Assembly (NCBI GenBank): GCA_023053545.1
Contig: JAKZAN010000006.1
Coordinates: forward strand, 3,973,001-4,037,000
DNA length: 64,000 nt
Direction: 5' to 3'
DNA from: Lepidurus packardi
Taxonomy: Eukaryota; Arthropoda; Branchiopoda; Notostraca; Triopsidae
How positions within the stretch are numbered: the first letter of the stretch is position 1; the number at the start of each line of letters is the position of its first letter. The translations under genes and the position numbers were made by a program. Shown here one piece after another: positions 36,971-48,440 of this stretch. The notes below the pieces were generated by a model. It searched no databases. It was given only the letters and a program-made list of their open reading frames with translations, and was not told where the DNA came from.

Positions 36971-36976
36971 AATAAA
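36971..36976 (+). terminator. polyadenylation signal of the Cad96Ca-like gene
   Basis: AATAAA about 170 nt past the stop codon, on the same strand. Confidence 0.65.
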
Positions 36977-37426
36977 GTATTATTTCAGTAAATATTTCTC
37001 CCCTAAATTCAATGGAAATGTATGACCAACCATCTCGTTCCGCTTTCATAAACCTACCGAAGTGGGCGAATGAAAGTAGCAACAAGCAATTTGTTCTGCT
37101 TGAAGAAATACATTACCTAGAAAAACGTCAGCTTCTGGGGAAAATCTTCGTTCTTCCACGTATGGAAATTGAGAAAAGAAAGTTACATGGAAAGGTTACA
37201 TATTAGCATATTCAAATGAGGACAAAGCCTGAAAGAATTATGAAGAACCCATTATTACTTCAGCGAATTGGCGAACATAAGTAATGCTTTCCAGTGATGG
37301 ATGGGAACATACGATAAACAATGCATCACCCCTATCGGGAAGCCATCTTGCTTCGCGGTTGATTGAAACTGCCAAGGAGCCATGCAAGAAATCTCAACTC
37401 GATAACCAACAGGATTTTTATTTAAA

Positions 37427-37432
37427 ATTTTA
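37427..37432 (-). terminator. polyadenylation signal of the HGSNAT gene
   Basis: Minus-strand AATAAA about 110 nt past the TAG at 37541-37543. Confidence 0.5.
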
Positions 37433-37540
37433 GAATCTTTCCACAAGGCGTTTCAGGATGCCTATTAGCTTTGAACAAAATCAACATTTGAAAATAAAAT
37501 TTCTTTCTTTCTTTGACAAGTATAAGCTTGGCAGGAATGA

Positions 37541-40038
37541 CTAAACAGTAATGAAAATTTTCTTGTAGAATAGCCAAGTTGCTACAATGACCCAAAGGGA
37601 CGTACCCCATAGATTTTCTACCAACATTTCGAAATGCGTGTTCATGGAACCTGTTCTCCAATGCCAGGGAAACAAAGTGTACGCGACTTCGTGCCCGACG
37701 TACATGAAGATTCCATTCATTCCTTAAGATACAGAGAGACATTAGAATCATTATTATATCATGCGGGAAACTTCTGATAAAGTTACCTGGGTAGAAAAAG
37801 GGGGTTCCGTTCCACAGCTGATACACGTCCACCAGCAGGTAGCAAAAACAGAGCAAAAAGAATGCAAAACAGCTCGTGACCATTACAAACGATAATGACC
37901 TATGCATAACAGGCTTTTAGCGGATGCGGAACTACGGGTTTTCTTTTTTCTTAAAAGATATACCACAGGTTTTTGTTGACTGGTATCCAACCCTCATCTT
38001 GAGAGGCTTTACAGAGAATCGTGGCCACGCCACCACAAAAGGTACCCCAGCTTAACCATCGAATGACTCTATCTTTTACCGTTGGAAATACTAATAGAGT
38101 CGTTCCGGCTTGGTACCCCAAAAACACTTGGAATATGCACAATAAGGAACCTATCCACAAAGTACCGTAAAAATACTACGCTTCTTTCGAACGGGGTATG
38201 TTTACCTAACATTCCCTCTGGATCAAACGGGCCTGACTGGTACACAGCATTGGAGGTGGGGTAGTTGTAACTGTGGTTTGTGGTGAAAAACCACCGATCA
38301 ATTAAGCCAGTCGCGCCTCCAACGCAAGTGCTATTCTTGTACATTCCGTCTAAATGTAATCCTCCTGGGCCCAAGTAACCACTGTAACCAAAGTAATTCA
38401 AATCAATTCAAACCAATTCAGCGATTGAAATCATTTGATGAAATTTGTTTAAAATCTCGTGAAATAGCCCATCGCCAATAACTTACGTTGGACAGCCTGG
38501 TACTGGGAGCAAGAAAGTGATGAGACAATGTGCTATGAGCAAAAGACTCGCAAAGATCCAATGCGGTAACAGCACGAAGACATCTTGCATCGTGACACGC
38601 CATTTTTTCTAGAAATAATGTACACCAGTAATTTACCGTTGTTACATTTCAATAGTTTAATATAACTTGTAACTGTTAAATTATAGTACTAACCGTAGAT
38701 AAGCAGGTTAGATCCACAGGTGTAAAACTCAAGGCAATGGTACCCACAACCAAGTATGAAATACTGAATCGTTGTAGCACGCCTGGAATGCGGTACGTTT
38801 CAAAGTAGATGGGACCCCCCAGCGAATTCAGCATAAGTCCGAGCAAAAATAGCGTGCAGGATCTCTAAAACACCTACTATTATTATACACGACCTTTACT
38901 ATCGATTCCTTTCTCCCATTTTACCCGGAAAATATTGAGAAACATTTTCCACCTCGGTTCTCTGCGTTTCAACGACGACCGAATCGACATGGGCATGCAG
39001 ACGCCCATAATCCACATGAACCATGGAAAAACCAGATCCGCCACCGTTAAGCCATTCCACGTCGCATGCTCGAAAAACGAATACTGTCCGCCCCCATCAT
39101 TTACGAATATCATCAACACAATACTTATCCTAATACGTATACGCTAGCTTGTGAATATATTCCCTTTTTATTTCAAAAGTCGAATCACGAACTCACCCTC
39201 TAACCACGTCAAGCGATTTGAGGCGCTGACGCAATGGCGGAGCAGGATTTAGACCAATGTTCCCTTCAAGTTTCCCAAGCTCGATATTGCCATTTGTATC
39301 AGCAGGGTCTGTGCTAGCCTTTTTGCGCAGCCATCCAAAGCACACTTTTTTGTTCACCGCCCAAGAGGCCATCATCCATAACAAGGCCAATGCAACGTAA
39401 AAGACAAAGCAAGCCAGCAGCGCTAGATATCACAGCTAAAGCCTCATTAATTGGTTCAGTGAAACTTGACTGGCATTACGGAAATAGATATCCACAGGTT
39501 CTTTGGCCACTTCCAGCTGACAATTGACTTGACCATGGCCTAAAGTGGCAGTAAGGTCATACACACCGAATTCGCCAAGAACATTCACCCCAACTTCGCA
39601 TAAACTCATCCTGATAACAATTTAAAAAACGCTCGTTATTTACCACTGCATGGCTATTTAATGCGCAAGTACCCATCGTTCCCCCGTGGCACATAATCCA
39701 ACATATTTTCATTACGGATTCTGAAAGTCCATCCATACTTGGTGCTCACCACTGTGCTGGCATTTTGACCAGCGGGGATATCAACAAGACGACTTAAAGC
39801 ACACTATAATGTATAAACCAGCAAGTTTACGTCAAACCTTATCTTTTCTACAATGAATTACTTTTTTATGCTAAAAGGTTACCTGGGAACAGTCAGTGGT
39901 TTGGCCATAGAGCGTAACCTTTTCTTCCAAGAAGGATTTCACGACGACATATGCTTGATCAATTCGCAGGCTTTTCAAGTCTAAACCACGAAAGTCGTCT
40001 TCCCCAGGATCCTCAAAAATCTTCATGGGTCGCTTCAT
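37541..40038 (-). CDS. HGSNAT: heparan-alpha-glucosaminide N-acetyltransferase (5' end incomplete)
   Basis: Lysosomal multipass membrane enzyme that moves acetyl from cytosolic acetyl-CoA to terminal glucosamine of heparan sulfate during breakdown. Exons: 39883-40038, 39673-39803, 39480-39610, 39197-39422, 38925-39129, 38694-38864, 38487-38608, 38206-38381, 37964-38150, 37787-37899, 37541-37722; 599 residues, all in phase. Family signatures are RLKSLDVVRG, the HATWNGLTVADLVFPWF block with the His proposed to be the acetylated active-site residue, LLPVPGCPTGYLGPGG, IPVNKNLWSLS, GTPFFYPGMN and VGHEV. A luminal N-terminal domain with conserved cysteines precedes the first helix. No signal peptide is found at the first visible ATG (40038), which has an in-frame TGA just upstream, so an upstream exon carrying the signal is probably missing from the model. 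The intron at 38151-38205 is only 55 nt. Confidence 0.93.
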
Positions 40039-41060
40039 TATGGCAGATCAAAAGTGAGCCAACTGTATCCGACCAGCACAACGGGTGGAACCAAACTACG
40101 TCTTCACTTGAAAAAGACAAGTTTATCTTGAGAGAAAGCCCATTACACAGGGACAGACAACCGGTTCTTCTAATACCAATCAAGGACACGTGTTCCAAAT
40201 CCCATAATCCCCTTTCACATTTCCAACTAAGGGCAAAAACAAGCTGAATAGTCCAAACTCGTAGCTACCGAGCTATAAGGACGTGGGCAACGGAACATTA
40301 CCTTTGTACTATCAAGCAAGTAAAGCTTGTAAAAGTTTTGATCGACAAGTCATAAGCTGTTATCTTATGTAAATTTGCAACTTGAACACCAAAACATTAA
40401 GATTAAAAAGATTAAAGGCCACGCTCTTCTTCCATGAATGTATTACAATTATATATAATATGTATTGCTCATGGGCTAGCCCCAGGGAATGCCTGGTAGA
40501 AACGCTCTTTTGAGGTATCTGTAACGTCCACTGCGCACTAACTAAAACAATAAAATAATAATAAAGAAAAACGATGGCCGGTACACGACGAGCGGAAGGG
40601 AGTTTTGGTGTGGTTTTATCTACAAATCCCACACACTGAGAAACCAAGAGATGATGGTAGGGAAAATGAGCGCGACATTCAGGGCTTACTGTAAGTAAGC
40701 ACTACCTGTACTAAAGACAATGCTTAAAACCAGAAATAAGGTATTTTTTCTCAATAACTGCTCCGGATTATTACTTATACACGTGACACACAGGGGAAAT
40801 TTCAACTCAATATCTAAGACGAACGACAATGGCCTTGTCACCGGGTCGGATTTCTTCTATTTTTGTTTATTGTTTTGTTTTTGCTTCTTAGTTTTGCACA
40901 TCACACGTTACCTTCACTTAATTACTCATGTGTGGATTGCTGGTGCTTTTAGCATAAGTGAGCACACACCCAACCAATGGCGCAAGTCCAAACAATTTTT
41001 TTTTTCACGCTGCACTAAAAGAGTCGGACCCACACACACTCTTACACACTTGTACAAAAG
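40039..41060. other. region between HGSNAT and NDST
   Basis: It should contain the missing first exon and promoter of HGSNAT and the 3' UTR of NDST. A minus-strand open frame at 40360-40647 includes a hydrophobic stretch (IVFLYYYFIVLVSA) that could be the HGSNAT signal, but it lacks an ATG and a clean join. Confidence 0.35.
40866..40871 (-). terminator. possible polyadenylation signal of NDST
   Basis: Minus-strand AATAAA about 190 nt past the NDST stop codon. Confidence 0.4.
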
Positions 41061-44000
41061 CTACCCAGCTGGAGCAGCTGCTAAATTGACAGCCTGGTTA
41101 TTTACAGGTCTATCACTCAAATCTACTTCTAGCCACAATGGAATAGGATAACCTAATCGCTTCAGCAGTTTCTCCAACCCAATGTTATGCATCATGTAAA
41201 AGGCCTGGAACAAACAAATAAAATGAGCTAAACAAAACGCCAGAGAACATAAACAAAAACTTTCCTACTTTTATGATCTTTTATTTAAATCTAACTGTAT
41301 GTTATGTTACGGCCACGGTGTTGTGCAACTAGGTGATCTGTTTGTCAAAAGATGGCCCTGATTTAAAAAAAAAATTTAAAAAAAATTTTCAATTATATCG
41401 TTACATTTCTTTCAAATTTTTGTTTCCAGTTGCATAATTCTTACGATATAGGGACTCGACATCAGTGCCATCTTAAATACAAAAAAATAAACTACTTGTA
41501 CTACACCGTGGCCTTAAATATAACTTTGCAAACCTTACATATAAAATGCGTAACCAGAGATTGCAAAAACTTTTACCTGTAAATATTTCTGAGAACGCGT
41601 ATCCATGGATGGATACTTCCTGCCCTTGCTTCTTCCCAAGCACTTTGTATCATCGCCATTAATCACTTGGCAGAAGAAGCCCTTCTTGGGATCGTATCTG
41701 GAAGCATAAGAGGGACATTAGCATATCAAAAAGCTTTGAGAGAAGGATTAGCACAAAAGCTACAAAAACCTTAAGTGAGACGAGTAGTCAAAGACGGGCC
41801 TAATTTTGAGGAAATGCTGCAGTCTGGTCATGGCAGTTACGGGGTCCAAGCGTAATTGTTCTCCATCAATAATGTACAGCTGCTGTGGAGGGTAGTAGGA
41901 CAGCCAACGCTCTAAATGCTGGGAGTACATTCCGGGATAGAGGCATCTAAAAGGGAGAAGAAAACACCGCATATGTATTAGAGTCACATACTCCGGAGGG
42001 CCACAGCTCTTAAAATGACACGCATACCTCGACCTCAGATCTCTCAGAGCTTTGGGGTGGTTTTCCCCAGCGGTAAGAGCTTCGTAGAATGTGTAATTGG
42101 AGGCTACAGGGTCCCCATGTGCTCGCATGTGCTGGTACCAGCTATAAGCTCGTTTGGCAGGGGGAATAAGAATGGTCACCTACGTAAATCGTGTTAAAAG
42201 TACATCAACTTGATACGCTTGATACTGCTTCTTTAAGAAAATACAAATAATACTACAATCTAAGCAATACTCAAATATAAACAACAACTAAACAAAAATA
42301 ATCCTGCAGTACAAAATAATAACTAAATATAAAGAGTCTTACAAAAGAAATAAGAACAGAAATCATAATAAAAAATAAGTTTACCAGTTTTGCCTTGGGC
42401 AAGAGGGCATGAGCACGTTTAGGTACTAATTCTCCATCGAAATATGTGGCACTTTTTTCAAACAGAAAGTTGGCTGTCGAGTTTTTGGGGACTGGGAAAA
42501 AGTTCATGTACCAGTCCAATCCTTTGTAATAGTTTCGGCCGTTGAAAAACTGCACTTCCTCGAAGGTTTCAGGGCTGGGATAGTTGGATACAATGGCAGG
42601 ATGCATGGACAGGAACGTATACAAGGCTGTCGTGCCTGTCTTTTGAGGACCGAGGACCAAAAACCGTGGTAATTGATCACACGTCTTGTTGACAGACCAG
42701 ATACGAGTATGACGCGCATCATCACATGGATTCTAAGCCACAAGAGAAAAAGGGGGATTACATTCTACGTTTTTTTTTTAAATATAACTTCTTAAAATAA
42801 CTCACGCCCCAAATTGGATCGCTCTCCTCGGGGTACATCTGGAAATACTGCTCCGCAAGCTGCAATGGCGGGACAGTTTGCACTTGCAAATTGGTCCAAC
42901 ACAGTAAAAATTTGGTGGCAGATTCGAAAGTGTAGAGAGCTAATCGATCATTGCCATAGTTTGACATGTGAGTCATGAAAATATTGATCTGCCACAAAGA
43001 AAAGATCAAAATAAGAGAAGTTTTTTTTTTGTTTTTTTTTTTACCTTATTAAAAACCATAGTCTGAAATAGTTCGCCGCCTTTGATGCTTTTATCCAAGG
43101 AGTCTCGTCCCTCAGGATATTTATCGATGTAGATCGTGTGAGTGTAAAGGCCACACGTCTGGCGAGGTAGCACCTATTCACAGAAACCCATTTAAGTCAA
43201 TCAAGTTGCACTTGAAAGCGGCAATTAAATTTGTACCATAATTCCTTTGTGAATGAATCCTCTTCTTAATCGCGCCGGTCTTAAATGCGGGTATTCTTCC
43301 GTGCTGGTCACTTTCACACCCCATAACTTTTTCCATAGGACGTACAGGGGTTCGTGCACTGGGTACACTCCTGAATGGTGAGGTGACACGGAATATCCAG
43401 AATCGACAGGAATACCATGTTGCTATTACCCCCAAGCACGCATTGAAAAAATAAAAAAAAATATGATTTATTAGGGAATAAGTCATAAAATAATTCATAA
43501 ATAAGTAATTTCTACCAGAGCAAAGTTTCTGTTCATGATCATATCGGCCTCCAACTGGGAGACATTTTCATATATATGCGGTTGCATATGACCCCACATG
43601 TGACCAAACCACGTAAAGTCTTTTGCATGTTCTAACGAAAAAAAAAAAAACGTAAAAAAGCACTAAGTTTTATGTACTTGAACGATCTTACCTAGAATCA
43701 TTTGGTCTCCCAAATTTTCCTCGTCCGTTCCATGATTAAAAAACTTTCCTGAGAAGCCCAAATTGAATCGAAAACCAGGTACTGTTTCACGTATTCGTTC
43801 TTGACTCTCCAGCAAAGCCTAAGCCATACAATTTGTTTTCAATCCCAGAATCAAATGAACTTGAGTGGCCCTCCCATCGAGGTGATTTACCTCGACGTCA
43901 GTTGGCCTCAACCGAGTGCCTTGCTGTCCCACAAAAATATCATCTATATCTACGAGGAGATATCTTCGCAAGCTGAGCGACAAGCGTCCATGAGAGAGAA

Positions 44001-46923
44001 ATGACATGGAATCGAGGAGAAGGAGCTTGTGCAGCCAAAACTCCAAACCGGAACCAAAGATCACTCGCTGAATCCCATCGAATGTCCCACAATCCTATAA
44101 AAAGAAAGGGAAAGCAATGCAACAACAAAAATCGATTCAGCTACCTTGTTGTCCACCCTAATTCTTCTCCCTCACTCTCCCCCAAAATAATGTTTATTAA
44201 TTTTTTTTCATTTTAAAATATTTTTAAAAAATTTTAAAAGATTTCCTTGGAAAGAGGCCAGTAAGTGAAACAAAAGATCTCACCCTGAGCACGGTAATAA
44301 GAGGCAATGGAGGCGCCCCATCTTTCTCAGCTTGAAAAGCTTTGCCCGTCACTAATGACTCGTAAGTGCTGTGATTCGGAGAAAAAATGGTCCAATCATC
44401 ACCAGGTAATTTACCCCAGACTACATCTCCCGCGCGGGTTAGGCGCAGAATTGGCGAGTCTCCTTTCAGCCGAGCGTCCTAACCATACAAAATCGATATT
44501 ATAAGAAACCGCAAAAACCAAAGACAAAGAAATTCCGTTTTTAGCCGCCTTCCACCAAGAAGTCACGTCTTGTGAACTACACAATCATAAAAAAATGCCG
44601 ACTATAGCGAGTCAACAGATGCTTCTATACCTGAATTCGCAGGTTTGTGTGGATGTGTAAAGGAAAACCTTTAAGCTGGGCGCCCACAAAGCTTTCTTCA
44701 CGCGGTGCCATGAATCCCACAATCCCGACATGAAACTCCCGGCAATATTTGTCCAATAGTTCCCGGTTCCATTTATCCATTGTTAGGTAGCGGTCGTAAT
44801 TCTCAAATACCAAGACTCCGTATTTGCCCTTATCTCCGTTGGTCAAAATGGGCAACGATTTTCCAACCACTTCTACTTTATATCTAAAAAATACAAAGCA
44901 TAATGAAAGACATAATTTAAAAATAATTTAAAAAAAATAAAAAAAAATAAAGCAAAACGAAAATTTCCGTTACTTCAAAAACTAATTACACATCCCTAAT
45001 CTCGTCCATCAAAATTTTGCTTCTTTTTGTTTTCGTTTCCTTACTTTAACCGGTTATGGACCAATAGTTCCGCAATCTGTTTGCCCAAATGAGAATACTG
45101 CGTTTCGGCAAACAGCAGAACTTTGGCGTCAATCCGTGCTCGACTGGGGGAAACGTGGCTTTTCGGTCGGCCGGAGCTGGGTCCTAACCTGACACCTCCA
45201 TTGCCTAATGAAGGACATCGTATCGATGGTTCCGGTCGCGTGCTGCGGAACACGCTATGAGAATGAGAAGGAAACACCAAAGAAAAGGAAAAGAAACAAA
45301 ACGAATTAAGGGAAAATGGGAGAAATACAAAAGATAATTGCAATGCACGCCGACACGTTAACACTCTGGGTACATTCTTTCGAACGCATTCCATCTTTTA
45401 TAGCGCATTCCTTTCATTAGAACCCTAGTTTGCCAAGACAGAGAGGGGGGAAAATACCTATAAAGCTTCAGCTTATCTGTAAAGCTGTCACGCATACATA
45501 ATGAGGCTAGAAGTATTAATAACAAAAAGAAACGACAACCGAAAGTCACAAGTTGTGGTTTCCATGGAAGTAACATAGACTACAGTTATTGAGTTGTGAG
45601 TTCATGAACTTTGTTTGTTTCAAATTTTTGTGAATAAGCCGTTCAGGAGTTCCTGGAAATCGGAAACTTTTGGTCGTGACGTCACAGACCATGGTAACAA
45701 GCTACTGTTTACTTTCATATCTAGAACGATAAACAAAGGCAATTTTCTTTGGTAACAATGGACACCGAATACGTTTGGGACGCCCACATGTAAGCACATC
45801 CTATTCTCCGAAATTTCTTCCTTTAATAACTAAATTACTCCTTCATGCATAATAAAAACAAACGTTTGGCAATGAAACTACCTCCTGGCGGTAATTCGCA
45901 ACAATGAACACGTGAACTAAAGAAACATCCCTAGAAACTTGATATTTTACTCGATACTATACTATTTCCTATTAGTATTTAATCGACACTATTACTATCT
46001 TACTCTACTCGATATTTTACGTGTTTAAGGCCACAGTGTACTGCAAATAGTTGATCATTTTTGCCTAAAGATGGCACAGATATCATAGCATTACAGGGTG
46101 GGTTAGGTTGGGCTAGATTAAGTTAGGCTAGGTTAGGCGTCCTTCTGTCGGGGTCCCGAGTCCTTGTAACGTATTTTTCAATACGGCTTAAGCACTTTCT
46201 AATCTCTTTGGCGCTTAACCAATGAGCAGAGACTTTTAAACTCGAAATTATATTGGTCCCTTAAAACATTATGGACGTGGCGTCCTTGTGTCGGGTACAT
46301 GGAGTCTTTTTGTCGAGTCGTCCTTGTGTCTACTTCCCTCCAGTATACCGTACTTTCAATAGCTAAATTCTTCCTAATAATTAAGCTTAATAGCTTCATG
46401 CATGACAAAAACAAACGTACGGCGATAAGATTGTCACCTAGCGTTAATTCACAACAATAAACTAGTATCCCTAGAAACTTGTTTTTTTACTCGATTGTTT
46501 AAGGCAAGGTTGTTTAACGGTGGACATTACCCTTCCATAATATTCGAGAATGGAAAGAAACATGTAAATAAAAAATAAATAAAATTTGAAGTTAATAACT
46601 TGAAAATAATCCTAAAAAGGTAATCTTCCTTTCTTTTGAGGAGATTGGCGGGAATATAGTCCTTTTGAATCTTACTTTTGAAAAGGCTTCGTGGAGACGT
46701 GGTAGCTGAGGTAAATAAGGGAAGCGGCGGTGAATATAACTAAGGCCACAATGCAGCGTCGTCCAATTGTAGGATTACAAGTACTGGCCCCTAGCCCCAA
46801 CAGTAAGCTGCATGTACGACTTGGGTGAGAGCCGTTACTTCGACTAAATGAGCCGTGTCCGTTTGCACTTTTTGCTGTCACTGGATCCCGCCCTAGTAGC
46901 GGCCGCTTGGAATCTTCTACCAT
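41061..46923 (-). CDS. NDST: heparan sulfate N-deacetylase/N-sulfotransferase (sulfateless homologue)
   Basis: Bifunctional Golgi enzyme that removes acetyl from GlcNAc and adds sulfate from PAPS, starting heparan sulfate modification. Fifteen exons: 46676-46923, 45045-45254, 44631-44883, 44284-44478, 43891-44094, 43692-43818, 43516-43631, 43237-43422, 43045-43173, 42806-42988, 42385-42732, 42028-42179, 41770-41946, 41577-41697, 41061-41204; 930 residues, every join in phase. A cytosolic tail and signal anchor (about 57-75) give type II topology. Deacetylase motifs include [28 protein letters not shown] and [11 protein letters not shown]. The sulfotransferase has the PAPS loop GPQKTGTT with Lys648, the following ETFEE, and [15 protein letters not shown]. 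Intron 1 (1.4 kb) is unusually long and full of repeats. The enzyme appears intact. It lies beside HGSNAT, which acts in breakdown of the same polymer. Confidence 0.96.
41311..41513. mobile_element. 203-bp foldback (MITE-like) element, family C, in the last NDST intron
   Basis: The left end reads GGCCACGGTGTTGTGCAA. The reverse complement of the right end reads GGCCACGGTGTAGTACAA. The arms also share AAGATGGC-CTGAT further in. It sits inside the intron 41205-41576. A related arm occurs at 46026-46095. No coding capacity. Confidence 0.7.
46026..46095. mobile_element. family C single-arm copy in NDST intron 1
   Basis: AAGGCCACAGTGTACTGCAA...AAAGATGGCACAGAT matches one arm of the element at 41311-41513. 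No opposing arm was found nearby, so it is a partial or solo copy. Confidence 0.55.
46096..46345. repeat. two family A core fragments in NDST intron 1
   Basis: GGCGTCCTTCTGTCGGGG (near 46137) and GGCGTCCTTGTGTCGGGT with GACACAAGG-type sequence (46275-46340) are reverse complements of the tandem core at 56495-57455. A GGTTAG-rich stretch precedes them, as in the array. They show that the core is dispersed and not a single-locus satellite. Confidence 0.7.
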
Positions 46924-47184
46924 GATCCAGCTCACTGTTTTTTACCCCTTTTTATGAGAGGGCGAAAAGTTAGTCTTGTTTTCAAAATTTTCAACAAACA
47001 ACCGTTGCAATCACTGTGCCCAATAAAACAACTATCTTTTTCTGTTACACTGCCACTAATAGACGCACAGCAACAACTATCGATGGGAAAATGGAAATTC
47101 CTTATTTTCCTTTTTTTTTGTTGGTTTTATCTTCTCTCTCTTCTCACTCTGTCTTGCACTCTGTCTTGCCTTGTCACACTGCAA

Positions 47185-47920
47185 TTAATCGCGCGGCTTG
47201 TACGGGCACACAATTAGCCATCCAAGGCTGCCACCAGAGCAGTTAATGAGACGTGCAAAGTTAATCAGTGCTGGGAAACTTTTGTTGAGGCTTTGCTGTT
47301 CCAGGCAACGTCTTCCCGCCACTTGCAATGCTTCCATAAACGAAGCAGGCGGGTCATTCTCCAGGTAATTCCAACGAGTCAGCGGCACAAATTCGACAAT
47401 CCTGGAAATAAAGGAAAACAATAATAGATTTTCATTAGTGCACTGAACCATGGTACACGACACGACTCGCGAATTTGGAGCAACCTCAAATCTGTGGTCA
47501 CTTTTTCTCCATCAAAAACTGACCTCCCCTCCATAATCGTTGACCATAATTGGACAAAACCTTTATATAGAACAGGAAACTTTGACAATAAGCCCCGAAA
47601 GAATGGAGGAACATAGCCTAGGTTACAATTGCAGAAAAGGGACTATATCGTAACAATAGGGGAAGAACCTTTCGTTATACGACGTATTGATCAATCCATC
47701 TGAGTTAAGCAGCTTCTTCTTTGCACCAACAGACCGCCACATGACATAAAGGACTTGCTCGGAGCTGTCCCGCTTTACTCTAGCACTTCTCGCGATTGAA
47801 TTTGCATGACGAATTACCCTCAGAAAAAGTGTCAACGCCAAACTCATAAATAACATTCCAAGGAGCACGATGGCGGGTGTCTGCTGTTCGCCCTTTTTTC
47901 CATAGAAAATGCAAAAACTT
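47185..47920 (-). CDS. unrecognised protein, 3' three exons
   Basis: Three exons with canonical borders and matching phases: 47818-47920, 47485-47617, 47185-47401 (TAA at 47185-47187). They encode about 150 residues beginning KFLHFLWKKGRTADTRHRAPW and ending GWLIVCPYKPRD. Motifs that look conserved in style are YEFGVDTFSEGYVPPFFRG and VPLTRWNYLENDPP. I do not recognise the family. Coding status rests on three consecutive in-phase GT-AG joins and good residue composition. Upstream exons are not placed; a candidate acceptor (TTTACAG) lies near 48030. The stop is 261 bp from the NDST start codon on the same strand, so this gene's 3' end abuts the NDST promoter. Confidence 0.55.
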
Positions 47921-48122
47921 CTGGAACATGCTCAAAAGAAAGAAATCTAATTTGTTTCCCAACCAATACGATAGGGATCTTCAATTTCAGAACGTAAAAA
48001 CTTGCTTTAGTCCTTTTCAACTGTAAATGAAGACTATCATTTCTTCCCTTTTTATTTATCCATTTATCATTAATTTTTGTAGGAAAATAGCATTACTCAA
48101 TATGAAATCGAACGATTAGGTT

Positions 48123-48440
48123 AAGGCTCCCATATACCTTAGCTTATTGACGGAAAGAGTCATAGATGGCGCTGATGTTTGTCATTGTTTATGCCACATG
48201 TTTTCCGGATTTAGTGACAAACGTATGTATCACGCTGTCCAAACTGGCACTCGAGTGTCCTTTTCAAACAATGATTTTTTCAGCTAGTGGAGTGAAAGAA
48301 AGTACAAGTTTTAACGATTCTCATCAAACTTTCGTTGATGAGAATACTTAACCTAACCTATCCTTACCTAACCAACTACCAACTACTATTTCCAATCCAA
48401 CTACCAACTTTCAACTCGATTGACACCTGTTTGCCAATCA
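48123..48440. mobile_element. repeat family B, copy 2
   Basis: It begins AAGGCTCCCATATACCTTAG like copy 1. It then runs through a segment matching the tail of copy 1 in reverse complement, a hairpin ATTCTCATCAA/TTGATGAGAAT, a CCTAACCTA tract (complement of the GGTTAG tract), and ends near ACTCGATTGACACC. Confidence 0.65.

Noticed and set aside
37012-37206. 64-codon frame after the Cad96Ca-like gene
   Set aside because: It begins after the receptor's AATAAA, has no domain and no splice partners. It could be a tiny gene, but evidence is too thin.
38069-38401. Read-through of the HGSNAT exon into 38205-38069
   Set aside because: It abandons the conserved transmembrane segment; the 55-nt GT-AG intron (38151-38205) gives an exact-length family match instead.
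40360-40647. Hydrophobic minus-strand frame as the HGSNAT signal exon
   Set aside because: The first residue comes from a TTG, there is no ATG in frame, and no donor gives a convincing join to 40038 or 40026. Kept only as a hypothesis.
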